Source of the DNA: Actinomycetes bacterium
GTDB taxonomy: Bacteria > Actinomycetota > Actinomycetes > Mycobacteriales > Pseudonocardiaceae
Direction of reading: 5' to 3'
Length of the DNA: 33,745 nucleotides
NCBI GenBank assembly: GCA_021793175.1
Contig: JAJYTH010000033.1
Location: forward strand, 1-33,745
The notes below the pieces were generated by a model that was not told where the DNA came from, did no database searches, and was given only the letters and a program-made list of their open reading frames with translations. Below are positions 8,114 through 16,079 of the stretch, piece by piece; positions within the stretch are counted from its first letter, which is position 1, and each line of letters opens with the position of its first letter. The translations under genes and the position numbers were made by a program.

Positions 8114-10042
8114 GTGTGCGGCCTGCTTGGACTGGTCTGTGGCAGTGAGGAAGACGCGGCGAACGCCAAGGACGCCGTAGGCCGCGCGCTGCAGTGTCAG
8201 CGTCACCGCGGCCCGGACGAGACCGATATCTGGGCAAACGAGCAGGTCATCTATGGCTTCAACCGGCTCGCCATCATCGACCTCGAGCACTCGCACCAGC
8301 CGCTGACCTGGGGCCCCGAAGACAATCCCACCCGCTACACCATCAACTTCAACGGCGAGATCTACAACTACCTCGAGCTCCGTGAGGAACTGGAGAAAGA
8401 ACACGGTGCGAAATTCGCCACAGCAGGTGATACCGAGGCGATCGTCGCGGCCTATCACCATCTCGGTCCGGCAGCGGTCGGCCGACTGCGTGGCATGTTC
8501 GCGTTCCTGATCTGGGACTCCGAGCGCAAGGTCCTGTTCGGTGCGCGCGACCCGTTCGGCATCAAGCCCCTGTTCTACGCGACAGGTCCTAAAGGGATCG
8601 CTTTCGCCAGTGAGAAGAAGAGCCTGCTGGAGCTGGCGGCCACACTGGGCATGGAACCCGAGTTGGATCGCACGGCGTTGCAGCACTACCTGACGCTGCA
8701 GTACGTGCCCGAGCCCGAGTCCTTGCACCAGGGCATCCGGCGTATCGAGTCCGGCACGTCGTTCACCGTCACACCGGGCGGGGAACTGAAGACGGAGCGC
8801 TACTTCTCCCCCGAGTTCCGCGCACAGCCGGTGTCGGGCGCCGCTCAGGTGGCCGCACTACACGAAAGCATCGCCGAGGTCCTGCGTGACTCGGTGGCCA
8901 AGCACATGCGCGCCGACGTCACGGTGGGCGCGTTCCTGTCGGGTGGCATCGACTCCACCGCCATCGCCGCGCTGGCGAAGGAACACAACCCGAACCTGAT
9001 CACCTTCACCACCGGGTTCGAGCGCGAAGGTTACTCCGAGGTGGACGTCGCCGCCGAGTCCGCCGCCGCCATCGGGGTCAAGCACGTGGTCCGCACCGTC
9101 TCCGCCGAGGAGATGATGGAGACACTGCCCCTGATCGTGTGGTACCTCGACGACCCTGTGGCGGATCCCGCACTCGTGCCGTTGTGGTTCATCGCCCGCG
9201 AGGCGCGCAAGCACGTGAAGGTGGTGCTGTCCGGCGAGGGTTCGGACGAGCTGTTCGGCGGATACACCATCTACCGGGAACCACTGTCGCTGGCGCCGTT
9301 CGAGAAGGTCCCCGGTGGGGTGCGCAAGCTCATCGGCAAGGCCTCCACGCTGATCCCCGAGGGCAAGCGTGGCAAAGACCTGCTGCGTCGCGGCGCGTTG
9401 ACGCTGGAGGAGCGGTACTACGGCAATGCCCGACTGTTCCGGGACGACCAGCTGAAGCCGGTCTTGCGGACTTTCCGCGACGACGTCAGCCACCGCGATG
9501 TCACCGCGCCGTGGTACCGGCTGTCCCGTGGTTGGGACCCGGTGGCACGGATGCAGCACGTCGACCTGTTCACGTGGCTGCGCGGCGACATCCTCGTCAA
9601 GGCCGACAAGGTGACGATGGCCAACTCGCTGGAACTGCGGGTGCCGTTCTTGGACTCCGAGGTGTTCCGCGTCGCGTCGACGATCCCGCTGGATCAGAAG
9701 ATCACCAAGGAGACAACGAAGTTCGCGTTGCGTCGCGCATTGGACGGCATCGTGCCGGCCCACGTACTCAACCGCCGTAAGCTCGGCTTCCCCGTGCCGA
9801 TCCGGCACTGGTTGCGCTCTGACATGTACGACTGGGCCCGCGGCATCATCAGCGAGTCGAAGACCGACGAACTGCTCGACAAGCGCGCGATCCTCGCGAT
9901 GTTGGAGGAACACCGCAACGGCACGCTCGATCACAGCAGGAGGCTGTGGGCGTTGCTGGTCTTCATGCTGTGGCACGGCATCTTCGTCGAGGACCGCATC
10001 AAGCCCGACGTGCCCGAGCCGCAGTACCCGGTGCAGCTCTGA
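8114..10042 (+). CDS. asnB: Asparagine synthase (glutamine-hydrolysing) AsnB
   Basis: This 642-residue class II amidotransferase makes asparagine (or amidates a related substrate) from aspartate, glutamine and ATP. The start is fixed at GTG 8114 because the next codon is the catalytic Cys2 (MCGLLG). The N-terminal glutaminase domain includes RGPDETD and NFNGEIYNY. The synthetase domain carries the PP-loop LSGGIDST near residue 275 and SGEGSDELFGGY near 377. Its place next to ctaC matches mycobacteria (Rv2200c-Rv2201), where the AsnB homologue also affects cell-wall peptidoglycan amidation; that role here is inference. The Shine-Dalgarno is weak (AAGGG, 13 nt upstream). Confidence 0.95.
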   Translation: MCGLLGLVCGSEEDAANAKDAVGRALQCQRHRGPDETDIWANEQVIYGFNRLAIIDLEHSHQPLTWGPEDNPTRYTINFNGEIYNYLELREELEKEHGAKFATAGDTEAIVAAYHHLGPAAVGRLRGMFAFLIWDSERKVLFGARDPFGIKPLFYATGPKGIAFASEKKSLLELAATLGMEPELDRTALQHYLTLQYVPEPESLHQGIRRIESGTSFTVTPGGELKTERYFSPEFRAQPVSGAAQVAALHESIAEVLRDSVAKHMRADVTVGAFLSGGIDSTAIAALAKEHNPNLITFTTGFEREGYSEVDVAAESAAAIGVKHVVRTVSAEEMMETLPLIVWYLDDPVADPALVPLWFIAREARKHVKVVLSGEGSDELFGGYTIYREPLSLAPFEKVPGGVRKLIGKASTLIPEGKRGKDLLRRGALTLEERYYGNARLFRDDQLKPVLRTFRDDVSHRDVTAPWYRLSRGWDPVARMQHVDLFTWLRGDILVKADKVTMANSLELRVPFLDSEVFRVASTIPLDQKITKETTKFALRRALDGIVPAHVLNRRKLGFPVPIRHWLRSDMYDWARGIISESKTDELLDKRAILAMLEEHRNGTLDHSRRLWALLVFMLWHGIFVEDRIKPDVPEPQYPVQL

Positions 10043-10057
10043 GGCCGTCTGAAGGAC

Positions 10058-10097
10058 CGTAGGGCGCGGGACGTGGAAACGCGGCCCGCGCCCTACG
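10058..10097 (+). terminator. asnB terminator
   Basis: A 13-bp perfect stem (CGTAGGGCGCGGG, 10058-10070, with 10085-10097) has a 14-nt loop. It lies 15 bp past the asnB stop. Confidence 0.75.
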
Positions 10098-10109
10098 ACT
10101 TCGCTTTCG

Positions 10110-10148
10110 CCGGTGGCCGGTGACAACCGGACCGTATCCGGCCACCGG
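10110..10148. repeat. 11-bp inverted repeat in the asnB-erpA gap
   Basis: CCGGTGGCCGG (10110-10120) is repeated inverted at 10138-10148 with a 17-nt spacer. It is one of three hairpins in the 314-bp convergent gap, which otherwise shows no gene. Mycobacteria have a kinase gene (adoK/cbhK) at this point, so the gap may mark a gene loss. Confidence 0.45.
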
Positions 10149-10271
10149 TCCCGGTGAGCGATACGTCATAAGCCTCGGGCGAGCAGGCCTCGGCACGGAA
10201 GAACGCCCGGGTCCACCGAGCACCGCCGTGTTACCAGCTCTTCAGGCTTCAGGACATGCCCACGACACACC

Positions 10272-10317
10272 ACTTCCCGGGCGACCCGTCCGATGTGGGA
10301 CGAATCACCCGGGAAGT
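10272..10317 (-). terminator. erpA terminator
   Basis: ACTTCCCGGG (10272-10281) pairs with CCCGGGAAGT (10308-10317). An inner hairpin (CGTCC/GGACG, 10287-10302) folds within the loop. It lies about 40 bp past the erpA stop on the minus strand. Confidence 0.6.
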
Positions 10318-10356
10318 CGGTGAATCAACTGATCGCGTGACGAGAAACCCGCGGAC

Positions 10357-10734
10357 TCAGTGGAAGGAGTCACCGCAGGCACAGGCACCACCGGCATTCG
10401 GGTTGTCGATGGTGAAGCCCTGCTTCTCGATGGTGTCGACGAAGTCGATCTCGGCGCCTTCGACGTACGGAGCGCTCATCCGGTCGACCGCCACCCGGAG
10501 GCCGTCGAACTCCCGGAAGAGGTCGCCGTCCAAGGTGCGCTCGTCGAAGAAGAGCTGGTAGCGCAAACCAGCGCAGCCACCGGGCTGCACGGCGATGCGC
10601 AGGTGCATGTCGTCCCGACCCTCTTGTTCCAGGAGCGCCTTCGCCTTGGCGGCAGCCGCATCGGTCAGGGTGACGCCGTGCGTGGCCTCGCCGGCGTCGG
10701 CGGAGGTGTTGCCGGTCTGCTCAGCGGTCGTCAT
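10357..10734 (-). CDS. erpA: A-type iron-sulfur carrier (ErpA/HesB/IscA family)
   Basis: A-type carrier proteins deliver [Fe-S] clusters to target enzymes. Two radical-SAM/Fe-S clients, LipA and QcrA, lie in this same window. The three conserved cysteines are present: Cys54 in PGGCAGLRY, and Cys118 and Cys120 in ACACGDSFH. The length is 125 aa, with about 20 extra disordered N-terminal residues. ATG 10734 has GGGAG 5 nt upstream. Family members named ErpA, IscA and HesB cannot be separated by motif alone; ErpA is the usual actinobacterial name. Confidence 0.88.
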   Translation of the reverse strand: MTTAEQTGNTSADAGEATHGVTLTDAAAAKAKALLEQEGRDDMHLRIAVQPGGCAGLRYQLFFDERTLDGDLFREFDGLRVAVDRMSAPYVEGAEIDFVDTIEKQGFTIDNPNAGGACACGDSFH

Positions 10735-10859
10735 GACTCTCCCTCACGGTCTTGATTCAGGCGGGCATCAGCTCCAACACACCGAACACCCGTTCTGTTC
10801 CCCACCGCCCATGGTGTCACATTCGTCGACCGGATGAACATGCACAGTGTGGGCTGCAA

Positions 10860-10865
10860 TACCCT
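10860..10865 (+). promoter_or_regulatory. TACCCT -10-like element 6 nt before the DUF3043 GTG
   Basis: The hexamer and spacing fit a -10 box of a leaderless transcript starting at the GTG. No clear -35 is seen. Confidence 0.45.
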
Positions 10866-10871
10866 GGTGGG

Positions 10872-11534
10872 GTGAGGTTCTTGCGTCGTTCCAGCACCAA
10901 GGCCGAGGCCGACAGCACCAGCACTGCTGCCGACGGCGCCGAGTCCTCGGCGGACACGTCGCTTCCCAAGGGCTACACCCCGGGCAAGGGGCGTCCCACG
11001 CCCAAACGACGGGAGGCCGAGGGCAAGCGGCGAGGCCCGGTCGCGCCCCCTCCCCGCACCACTCGCGAAGCCATCCGGCGTAGCCGCGAGCTGCGGAAAC
11101 AAAACCCGGTGACCAAGGAGGAGCGCCGCGCCGCCGCTCGGGAACGACGGGAGCGCATGCTCGCCGGTGACGAGCGTTACCTGTTGCCCAGGGACCGCGG
11201 TCCGGTCAAGGCATACGTGCGTGACCTCGTCGACTCACGTCGCAACGTGCTCGGCCTGTTCATGCCGCTGGCCATCATCGTCTTCATCACACTGCTGATC
11301 CCGAGCCTGGTGGTGCAGCAGTACGCGACGTTGCTCACCACGGTGATGCTGCTCGGCATGATCGTGGAGGGCTATCTCAACGGTCGACGCATCGTCAAGG
11401 CGGTCCGCGCGAAGTTCCCCAAGGAACAGATCCGTGGAGCTTCGCTCGGCTGGTACGCCTTCGTACGCGCCAGCCAGCTGCGTAAACTGCGCGTTCCCAA
11501 ACCGCGGGTGAAGCCGGGCGACCGCGTCGACTGA
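10872..11534 (+). CDS. DUF3043-family membrane protein
   Basis: This 220-residue protein matches the actinobacterial DUF3043 family (Rv2206 in M. tuberculosis). The N-terminal half is highly charged and disordered, with GKGRPTPKRREAEGKRRGP and KEERRAAARERRERMLAGDE. The family core YLLPRDRGPVKAYVRDLVDSR follows, then two close hydrophobic segments, then a basic tail (RASQLRKLRVPKPRVKPGD). The start is GTG 10872 by homology (VRFLRRSS); earlier in-frame codons extend through the promoter region. The molecular function is unknown. Its position next to erpA and cobT is conserved. Confidence 0.85.
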   Translation: MRFLRRSSTKAEADSTSTAADGAESSADTSLPKGYTPGKGRPTPKRREAEGKRRGPVAPPPRTTREAIRRSRELRKQNPVTKEERRAAARERRERMLAGDERYLLPRDRGPVKAYVRDLVDSRRNVLGLFMPLAIIVFITLLIPSLVVQQYATLLTTVMLLGMIVEGYLNGRRIVKAVRAKFPKEQIRGASLGWYAFVRASQLRKLRVPKPRVKPGDRVD

Positions 11535-11611
11535 AGGTCGGCTTGAAGGTCGACTGAAGAACCGGGCCCCTCCCACACTCGGGTCATTAGTTAAGCGAAG
11601 CAACCCGGGTT

Positions 11612-11617
11612 TAGTCT
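11612..11617 (+). promoter_or_regulatory. TAGTCT -10-like element 6 nt before the aldo/keto reductase ATG
   Basis: The ATG at 11624 has no Shine-Dalgarno but this hexamer at leaderless spacing. Confidence 0.5.
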
Positions 11618-11623
11618 GGATCC

Positions 11624-12619
11624 ATGGAGTTTCGTCGTCTCGGCCGCAGCGGCCTTTCGGTCAGTGAAATCGCATACGGTAACTGGCTCACTCACGCCTC
11701 CCAGGTCGAGGAGGAGCAGGCCCACGCATGCATCAAGGCCGCGCTCGACGCCGGCATCACGACCTTCGACACTGCTGACACCTACGCCAACACCGCTGCC
11801 GAGTCGGTCCTCGGCCGAGGCCTCGCGGGCCAGCGCAGGGAGAGCCTGGAGATCTTCACGAAGGTCTTCTGGCCGACCGGCCCGAAAGGCCCGAACGACA
11901 AGGGTCTCGGCCGCAAGCACATCATGGAGTCGGCCCACGCGTCGCTGAAGCGGCTCGGCACCGACTACATCGACCTCTACCAGGCGCACCGGTTCGACCA
12001 CACGGTGCCGCTCGAGGAGACGATGACGGCGTTCGCCGACCTGGTGCGGCAGGGCAAGGTGCTTTACATCGGGGTGTCCGAGTGGAGTGCCGAGCAGATC
12101 GCCCGCGGTGCCGCACTCGCACGCGAACTGAAGATCCCGTTCGTGTCGAACCAGCCGCAGTACAACATGCTGTGGCGCGTCATCGAGGAGCAGGTCGTAC
12201 CGACCTGCGAGCGCGAGGGAATGAGCCAGATCGTGTGGTCCCCCATCGCGCAAGGTGTGCTCACCGGTAAGTACAAGCCGGGCCAGCCGCCGCCCGAGGG
12301 ATCGCGTGCCACCGACCAGAAGGGTGGGGCGAGGACGGTCGAGCAGTTCCTCCGCGACGAGGTCCTCACGCGCGTGGAGCGACTGCGTCCTCTGGCCGAT
12401 CAGGCCGGGCTGACGCTGGCCCAGCTCGCCGTCGCGTGGGTGCTGCAGAACGACAACGTCGCCTCCGCCATCATCGGTGCGTCCCGCCCCGAACAGGTCC
12501 AGGAGAACGTGAAGGCCGCCGGGGTCAAGCTCGACGCCGACCTGATGCAGGCCATCGACGAGGTGCTGGACGGCGTCGTGGAGCGGGACCCGGGCCTCAC
12601 CAAGAGTCCGATTCTGTGA
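11624..12619 (+). CDS. Aldo/keto reductase (voltage-gated K-channel beta/YghZ-like)
   Basis: A 331-residue NADPH-dependent aldo/keto reductase. The catalytic tetrad of the family is complete: Asp49 and Tyr54 in FDTADTYAN, Lys80 in FTKVFW, and His122 in YQAHRFD. The TIM-barrel repeats and the cofactor region (WSPIAQGVLTGKY, AIIGASRPEQVQENV) resemble the channel-beta-subunit subgroup. The physiological substrate cannot be deduced. It stands alone between DUF3043 and the convergent ispD, and is probably transcribed from its own promoter. Confidence 0.9.
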   Translation: MEFRRLGRSGLSVSEIAYGNWLTHASQVEEEQAHACIKAALDAGITTFDTADTYANTAAESVLGRGLAGQRRESLEIFTKVFWPTGPKGPNDKGLGRKHIMESAHASLKRLGTDYIDLYQAHRFDHTVPLEETMTAFADLVRQGKVLYIGVSEWSAEQIARGAALARELKIPFVSNQPQYNMLWRVIEEQVVPTCEREGMSQIVWSPIAQGVLTGKYKPGQPPPEGSRATDQKGGARTVEQFLRDEVLTRVERLRPLADQAGLTLAQLAVAWVLQNDNVASAIIGASRPEQVQENVKAAGVKLDADLMQAIDEVLDGVVERDPGLTKSPIL

Positions 12620-12677
12620 TCCTTTCCCGTTGACGCGAGCTCGGGGGCGTGAGTGGACGAAGCCCGTGGGCGGCCAC

Positions 12678-13397
12678 TCACGCCTTCTGGGCGAGCACCT
12701 GCTCGGCGATCACCAGGTCGTGCGGGTAGGTGACCTTGATGTTGCGTTCCTCCCCTGTCACCCAGCGCACGGGTAGGTCGCTGAACCTCTCCATGCACGA
12801 CGCCGTGTCCGTACCGACGAACCCTTCGGCCTCGGCCCGTTCGTAGGCCTCCAGCAACGGCGCCGCGCGGAAACCCTGCGGTGTCTGGGCACGTACCAGC
12901 GTGTCCTTCCCCGGCGAGGTCACCATGTCACCGGTGTCGTCGGCGAGTGCCACGATGTCATCGGCGCGCAGACCCGGCAGCGCACCGCCGTGTTCCCGTG
13001 CCACCCGCAGCACTTCCGCGATCAAAGCGGTACTCACCAGCGGACGCGCGCCGTCGTGCAGCAACACCGTGTCGATCACACCTGTCTCGATGCGCCCGCG
13101 TAGATGGCGCAGCGCGGCGAGCTCCGATTCCTGTCTCGTCCGCCCGCCGTGAACGACCTCGACCTCGGCCGAGACCTCGTGCCGCAGCACGTGTTCGACG
13201 AGTTCCGCGTCCACCGGCCTGGTCACCAGTACAAGGGTGTCGATACCGGGGGTCCGCGCGAATGCGTCCAACGACCACGACACGACACGACGGCCGGCCA
13301 ACGGCAGATACACCTTGTTGGTCGCGGCTCCCACCCGGGTACCCGCGCCACTGGCCAGAACGACGCCGACCGCGCCCGACGCTCCGCGCTCACTCAT
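12678..13397 (-). CDS. ispD: IspD-family 2-C-methyl-D-erythritol 4-phosphate cytidylyltransferase
   Basis: IspD couples CTP to MEP in the non-mevalonate isoprenoid pathway. With ATG 13397 the protein is 239 aa, the family norm. Visible motifs are LASGAGTRVG...NKVYLPLAGR (nucleotide binding; NK in place of the usual PK), LLHDGARPLV, RAQTPQGF and the C-terminal NIKVTYPHDL carrying the catalytic lysine. An upstream in-frame GTG would add 33 residues encoded by a tandem repeat and is rejected. No ispF or carD, the usual partners, is nearby, so this may be a second copy or a related alditol-phosphate cytidylyltransferase. It is divergent from cobT. Confidence 0.85.
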   Translation of the reverse strand: MSERGASGAVGVVLASGAGTRVGAATNKVYLPLAGRRVVSWSLDAFARTPGIDTLVLVTRPVDAELVEHVLRHEVSAEVEVVHGGRTRQESELAALRHLRGRIETGVIDTVLLHDGARPLVSTALIAEVLRVAREHGGALPGLRADDIVALADDTGDMVTSPGKDTLVRAQTPQGFRAAPLLEAYERAEAEGFVGTDTASCMERFSDLPVRWVTGEERNIKVTYPHDLVIAEQVLAQKA

Positions 13398-13404
13398 CCG
13401 CCCG

Positions 13405-13410
13405 ATCTTA
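13405..13410 (-). promoter_or_regulatory. TAAGAT -10-like element 7 nt before the ispD ATG
   Basis: Read on the minus strand, TAAGAT is followed by seven bases and the ATG at 13397. It is among the closest matches to the -10 consensus in the set. Confidence 0.5.
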
Positions 13411-13418
13411 GAGTGATC

Positions 13419-13460
13419 GTGTCCGCAGCCCGCGTAGCCGTGTCCGCAGCCTGCGTAGTC
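13419..13460. repeat. Two tandem 21-bp repeats in the ispD-cobT intergenic region
   Basis: Unit 1 (13419-13439) and unit 2 (13440-13460) begin GTGTCCGCAGCC and differ at only two positions. They lie directly between the divergent promoters. The period of two helical turns would put protein bound to both copies on one DNA face. Confidence 0.8.
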
Positions 13461-13503
13461 GTGCTGTGCCCGACGTTCGTCATCCGACGGCCACACCCCT
13501 GGG

Positions 13504-13509
13504 TACGGT
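13504..13509 (+). promoter_or_regulatory. TACGGT -10-like element 7 nt before the cobT GTG
   Basis: This is the plus-strand counterpart of the ispD element, on the other side of the tandem repeat. Confidence 0.45.
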
Positions 13510-13516
13510 AAGCACC

Positions 13517-14482
13517 GTGCCTATCGAGTTCGCCGAGGTCCCCCGTCCCGACGACCTACCGCGCACGAGTCGCCGCCCGTTCGGCATGCTCGACACACTC
13601 GGTGACTGGCTGGCCGCGTGTCAGGGCCAATCCCCGCCGACACCGCCACGTCGCACGCGGATCGTGGCGTTCGCCGCAGACCACGGCATCGCCGCCAAGG
13701 GCGTGTCCGCCCGGCCGCCCGGGACCACCTCGGAACTCATCGGGGAACTGCTCGACGAGGGCACCCCACTCGGGGTCCTCGCCGCCGAAGCCGGTAGTGG
13801 CGTGCGGGTCGTCGACGTCGCCGTCGACAACGAGGACACCGGGGAATTCAAAATCCGTCGGGGCTCGGGTTCCATCGACTCCGAGGACGCTCTGACAGAC
13901 GACCAAGCCGAACAGGCCGTGCGCGTGGGTATGCGCATCGCCGACGCCGAGGTGGACGAAGGAGCCGACCTGCTCGTCCCGGCCGGACTCGGCGTCGGGG
14001 CCACCACCCCCGCGTCGACACTGGTGTCGGTGATCACCGACACCGAGCCCGTCGCCGTCGTCGGACGCGGCTCCGGCGTCGACGACAACGCCTGGATGTG
14101 TAAGGCCGCCGCCATCCGCGACGCCCTGCGCAGAGCACGACCGGTGGCCACCGAACCGATGAAGCTGCTGCGGACAGTGGGCGGCGCCGACCTCGCCGCC
14201 ATCACCGGGTTCCTCGCGCAAGCCGCCGTGCGCCGCACGCCCGTGCTGTTGGACGGACTCACCGTGTGCGCGGCGGCCCTGCTCGCCGAGGAACTCGCCC
14301 CCGGAGCTCGCTCGTGGTGGCTGGCGGCGCACCGGACGAGCGAACCGGCCCACACGCTCGCGTTGGAACACCTCGACCTCGAACCGCTCGTGGACCTCGG
14401 TATGGCCGAGGAAGCGGGCACCGGGGCCGCCGCCCTTCTGCCGCTGGTCTCGATGGCCGCGGTGCTACGCCGATCGCAGTGA
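13517..14482 (+). CDS. cobT: CobT-family nicotinate-nucleotide:DMB phosphoribosyltransferase homologue, active-site motifs altered
   Basis: Genuine CobT activates the lower base of cobalamin by making alpha-ribazole phosphate. This 321-residue protein aligns along its length with Rv2207: RPFGMLDTLGDW, FAADHGIAAKGVSA, IRRGSGSI, EPVAVVGRGSGVDD, GGADLAAITGFLAQAAVRRTPVLLDG and HRTSEP. Two key motifs differ. The usual G-[DE]-MGIGNTT reads AGLGVGATT (156-164). The catalytic Glu of GEGTGA is Ala300 (EAGTGA), with Glu298 and Glu299 just before it. GTG 13517 is the start nearest the family N-terminus. No other cob gene is nearby. Family membership is sure; classical activity is doubtful. Confidence 0.82.
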   Translation: MPIEFAEVPRPDDLPRTSRRPFGMLDTLGDWLAACQGQSPPTPPRRTRIVAFAADHGIAAKGVSARPPGTTSELIGELLDEGTPLGVLAAEAGSGVRVVDVAVDNEDTGEFKIRRGSGSIDSEDALTDDQAEQAVRVGMRIADAEVDEGADLLVPAGLGVGATTPASTLVSVITDTEPVAVVGRGSGVDDNAWMCKAAAIRDALRRARPVATEPMKLLRTVGGADLAAITGFLAQAAVRRTPVLLDGLTVCAAALLAEELAPGARSWWLAAHRTSEPAHTLALEHLDLEPLVDLGMAEEAGTGAAALLPLVSMAAVLRRSQ

Positions 14483-14497
14483 GAAATCGATGAGAAA

Positions 14498-14542
14498 CCG
14501 AAAGGCCGCCCGGGTGTTCCAACCACCGGGGCGGCCTTTCGG
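14498..14542. terminator. Bidirectional terminator between cobT and ilvE
   Basis: A 19-bp stem with one mismatch (14498-14516 with 14524-14542) and a 7-nt loop lies between the convergent stop codons. The arms contain CCGAAAGGCCGCC / GGCGGCCTTTCGG. Confidence 0.85.
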
Positions 14543-14558
14543 CGTGTGGTCACAAACC

Positions 14559-15662
14559 TCAGCCCAGGGTGTGCATCCAGCCGTGCGGATCGGGCCGGGT
14601 GCCTTCCTGGATACCGGTGAGTTCCTCGCGCAACCGCATGGTGACCTCGCCCGGTTGACCGTCGGCGATACGGAACTCTCCCCCGGCGTGCTTGACGTGG
14701 CCGACAGGAGTGATCACCGCGGCCGTTCCACAGGCGAACACCTCGGTCAGCTCGCCGGAGGTGGCAGCCTTCTCCCACTCATCGGTGGACAGCTTGCGTT
14801 CCTCGACCTGGTAGCCGAAGTCGGCGGCCAGCCTCAGCAGCGAGTCCCGGGTGACGCCGGGCAGCAGCGAACCGCTCAGTTCGGGCGTCACCACTCGCGC
14901 GTCGCCGCCGGAGCCGAAGACGAAGAACAGGTTCATGCCGCCCATCTCCTCGACGTAGCGGCGCTCGTTGGCGTCGAGCCAGACGACCTGGTCGCAGCCC
15001 TGTTCCACCGCCTGAGCCTGTGCCACGAAGGACGCGGCGTAGTTCCCGGCGCACTTGGCTTCACCGGTGCCCCCGGGCGCGGCCCGCACGTATTCGGTGG
15101 ACAGCCACACACTCACCGGCTTCACGCCGCCTGCGAAGTACGAACCCGCCGGTGAGGCGACGAGCGTGTAGAGATAGCTCCGCGACGGGCTGTTCACCCC
15201 GAGACCCACCTCGGTGGCGATCATGAACGGCCGCAGGTAGAGCGAGTCACCCTGATTCGTGGGCACCCACCGGTCGTCAGCTGCGAGCAGCTCGCGGATC
15301 GAGCCGAGGAAGAGCTCGTCGGGCAGTTCCGGCATCGCCATCCTGCGGGCCGAACGCCGGAAGCGGGCCGCGTTGGCCTCGGGCCGGAACGCCTTCACGG
15401 AACCGTCCGGCTGCCGATACGCCTTCAACCCCTCGAAGATGCTCTGCCCGTAGTGCAACACGGCCGTGGCCGGGTCCAGCTGCAGCAGTTCGTACGCGCG
15501 TAGTTGGGCGTCGTGCCAGCCCTTCTCCTCCGTCCACGTCACCGTGACCATGTGGTCGGTGAAGTACACCCCGAACCCCGGCTTCGCCAGTACCTCAGCT
15601 ACCCGCTCCGCCGAGGCCGGACGAGTGCTGGGACGGTGGCTGAACGGGATCGTGGTAGTCAT
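14559..15662 (-). CDS. ilvE: Branched-chain amino acid aminotransferase IlvE
   Basis: IlvE is a PLP-dependent fold-type IV transaminase doing the last step of leucine, isoleucine and valine synthesis. The 367-residue length is that of the long (class II) form. The Schiff-base lysine lies in [12 protein letters not shown]. Other motifs are [43 protein letters not shown] and [18 protein letters not shown] 15662 was chosen over two in-frame upstream ATG/GTG codons because MTTTIPF is the family-like N-terminus. It is divergent from a small membrane protein gene. Confidence 0.95.
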   Translation of the reverse strand: MTTTIPFSHRPSTRPASAERVAEVLAKPGFGVYFTDHMVTVTWTEEKGWHDAQLRAYELLQLDPATAVLHYGQSIFEGLKAYRQPDGSVKAFRPEANAARFRRSARRMAMPELPDELFLGSIRELLAADDRWVPTNQGDSLYLRPFMIATEVGLGVNSPSRSYLYTLVASPAGSYFAGGVKPVSVWLSTEYVRAAPGGTGEAKCAGNYAASFVAQAQAVEQGCDQVVWLDANERRYVEEMGGMNLFFVFGSGGDARVVTPELSGSLLPGVTRDSLLRLAADFGYQVEERKLSTDEWEKAATSGELTEVFACGTAAVITPVGHVKHAGGEFRIADGQPGEVTMRLREELTGIQEGTRPDPHGWMHTLG

Positions 15663-15669
15663 GGGCGCC

Positions 15670-15675
15670 AGCATA
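15670..15675 (-). promoter_or_regulatory. TATGCT -10-like element 7 nt before the ilvE ATG
   Basis: On the minus strand TATGCT precedes ATG 15662 by seven bases. No Shine-Dalgarno is evident. Confidence 0.5.
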
Positions 15676-15712
15676 TCTCGCACGAATGACAACACGAGAG
15701 GGTCGCGCGTCC

Positions 15713-15718
15713 TACCAT
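15713..15718 (+). promoter_or_regulatory. TACCAT -10-like element 7 nt before GTG 15726
   Basis: It includes the first two bases of the alternative ATG 15717, which argues for the GTG as the real start if the element is a promoter. Confidence 0.4.
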
Positions 15719-15725
15719 GACGAGC

Positions 15726-16028
15726 GTGACCTCACAGCCTGAACGCGCCTTCAACGCCAACAGAGTCTCCGCCGGGCCCGCGTCGGACGCCAAAGCCTTC
15801 TTCGCCGCCGCGTTGCTGACGTTCGCCTCCGGCATGGTCGCCGTGATCGGTTACATCATGGTCGGCGGCTTCGGCGTGCTCCTCGGGATCGTGGGTGTCG
15901 TGTTCGCTCTGGTGTGGTGGAAGGAGCAACACGGCCGGATGTTGCCGCGTGACCTGCCGGGCAAGTCGCTGACGCTACTCACGGTGGCGGCGTTGGTGCT
16001 GTTCGGACTCGCAGCACTGATGGCCTGA
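15726..16028 (+). CDS. Small membrane protein, function unknown
   Basis: A 100-residue protein with a short hydrophilic N-terminus and three hydrophobic segments: [15 protein letters not shown], a glycine-rich [19 protein letters not shown] and [18 protein letters not shown] charged loop ([15 protein letters not shown]) separates the last two. I do not recognise a family. GTG 15726 is preferred to ATG 15717 (3 residues longer) because a -10-like box overlaps the ATG. It is divergent from ilvE with a 63-bp gap. Confidence 0.7.
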   Translation: MTSQPERAFNANRVSAGPASDAKAFFAAALLTFASGMVAVIGYIMVGGFGVLLGIVGVVFALVWWKEQHGRMLPRDLPGKSLTLLTVAALVLFGLAALMA

Positions 16029-16039
16029 GCCGGCCCGAA

Positions 16040-16070
16040 CCCAGCCGCACCGCCCGGCGTGTCGGCTGGG
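16040..16070. terminator. Hairpin between the two convergent membrane-protein genes
   Basis: CCCAGCCG (16040-16047) pairs with CGGCTGGG (16063-16070). An outer CCCGA/TCGGG pairing (16034-16038 and 16075-16079) extends it. It lies in the 51-bp convergent gap. Confidence 0.5.
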
Positions 16071-16079
16071 ACAGTCGGG

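Noticed and set aside
11526-11559. 11-bp direct repeat GTCGACTGAAG at the end of the DUF3043 gene
   Set aside because: It is short, partly coding, and not near a promoter or a mobile-element boundary.
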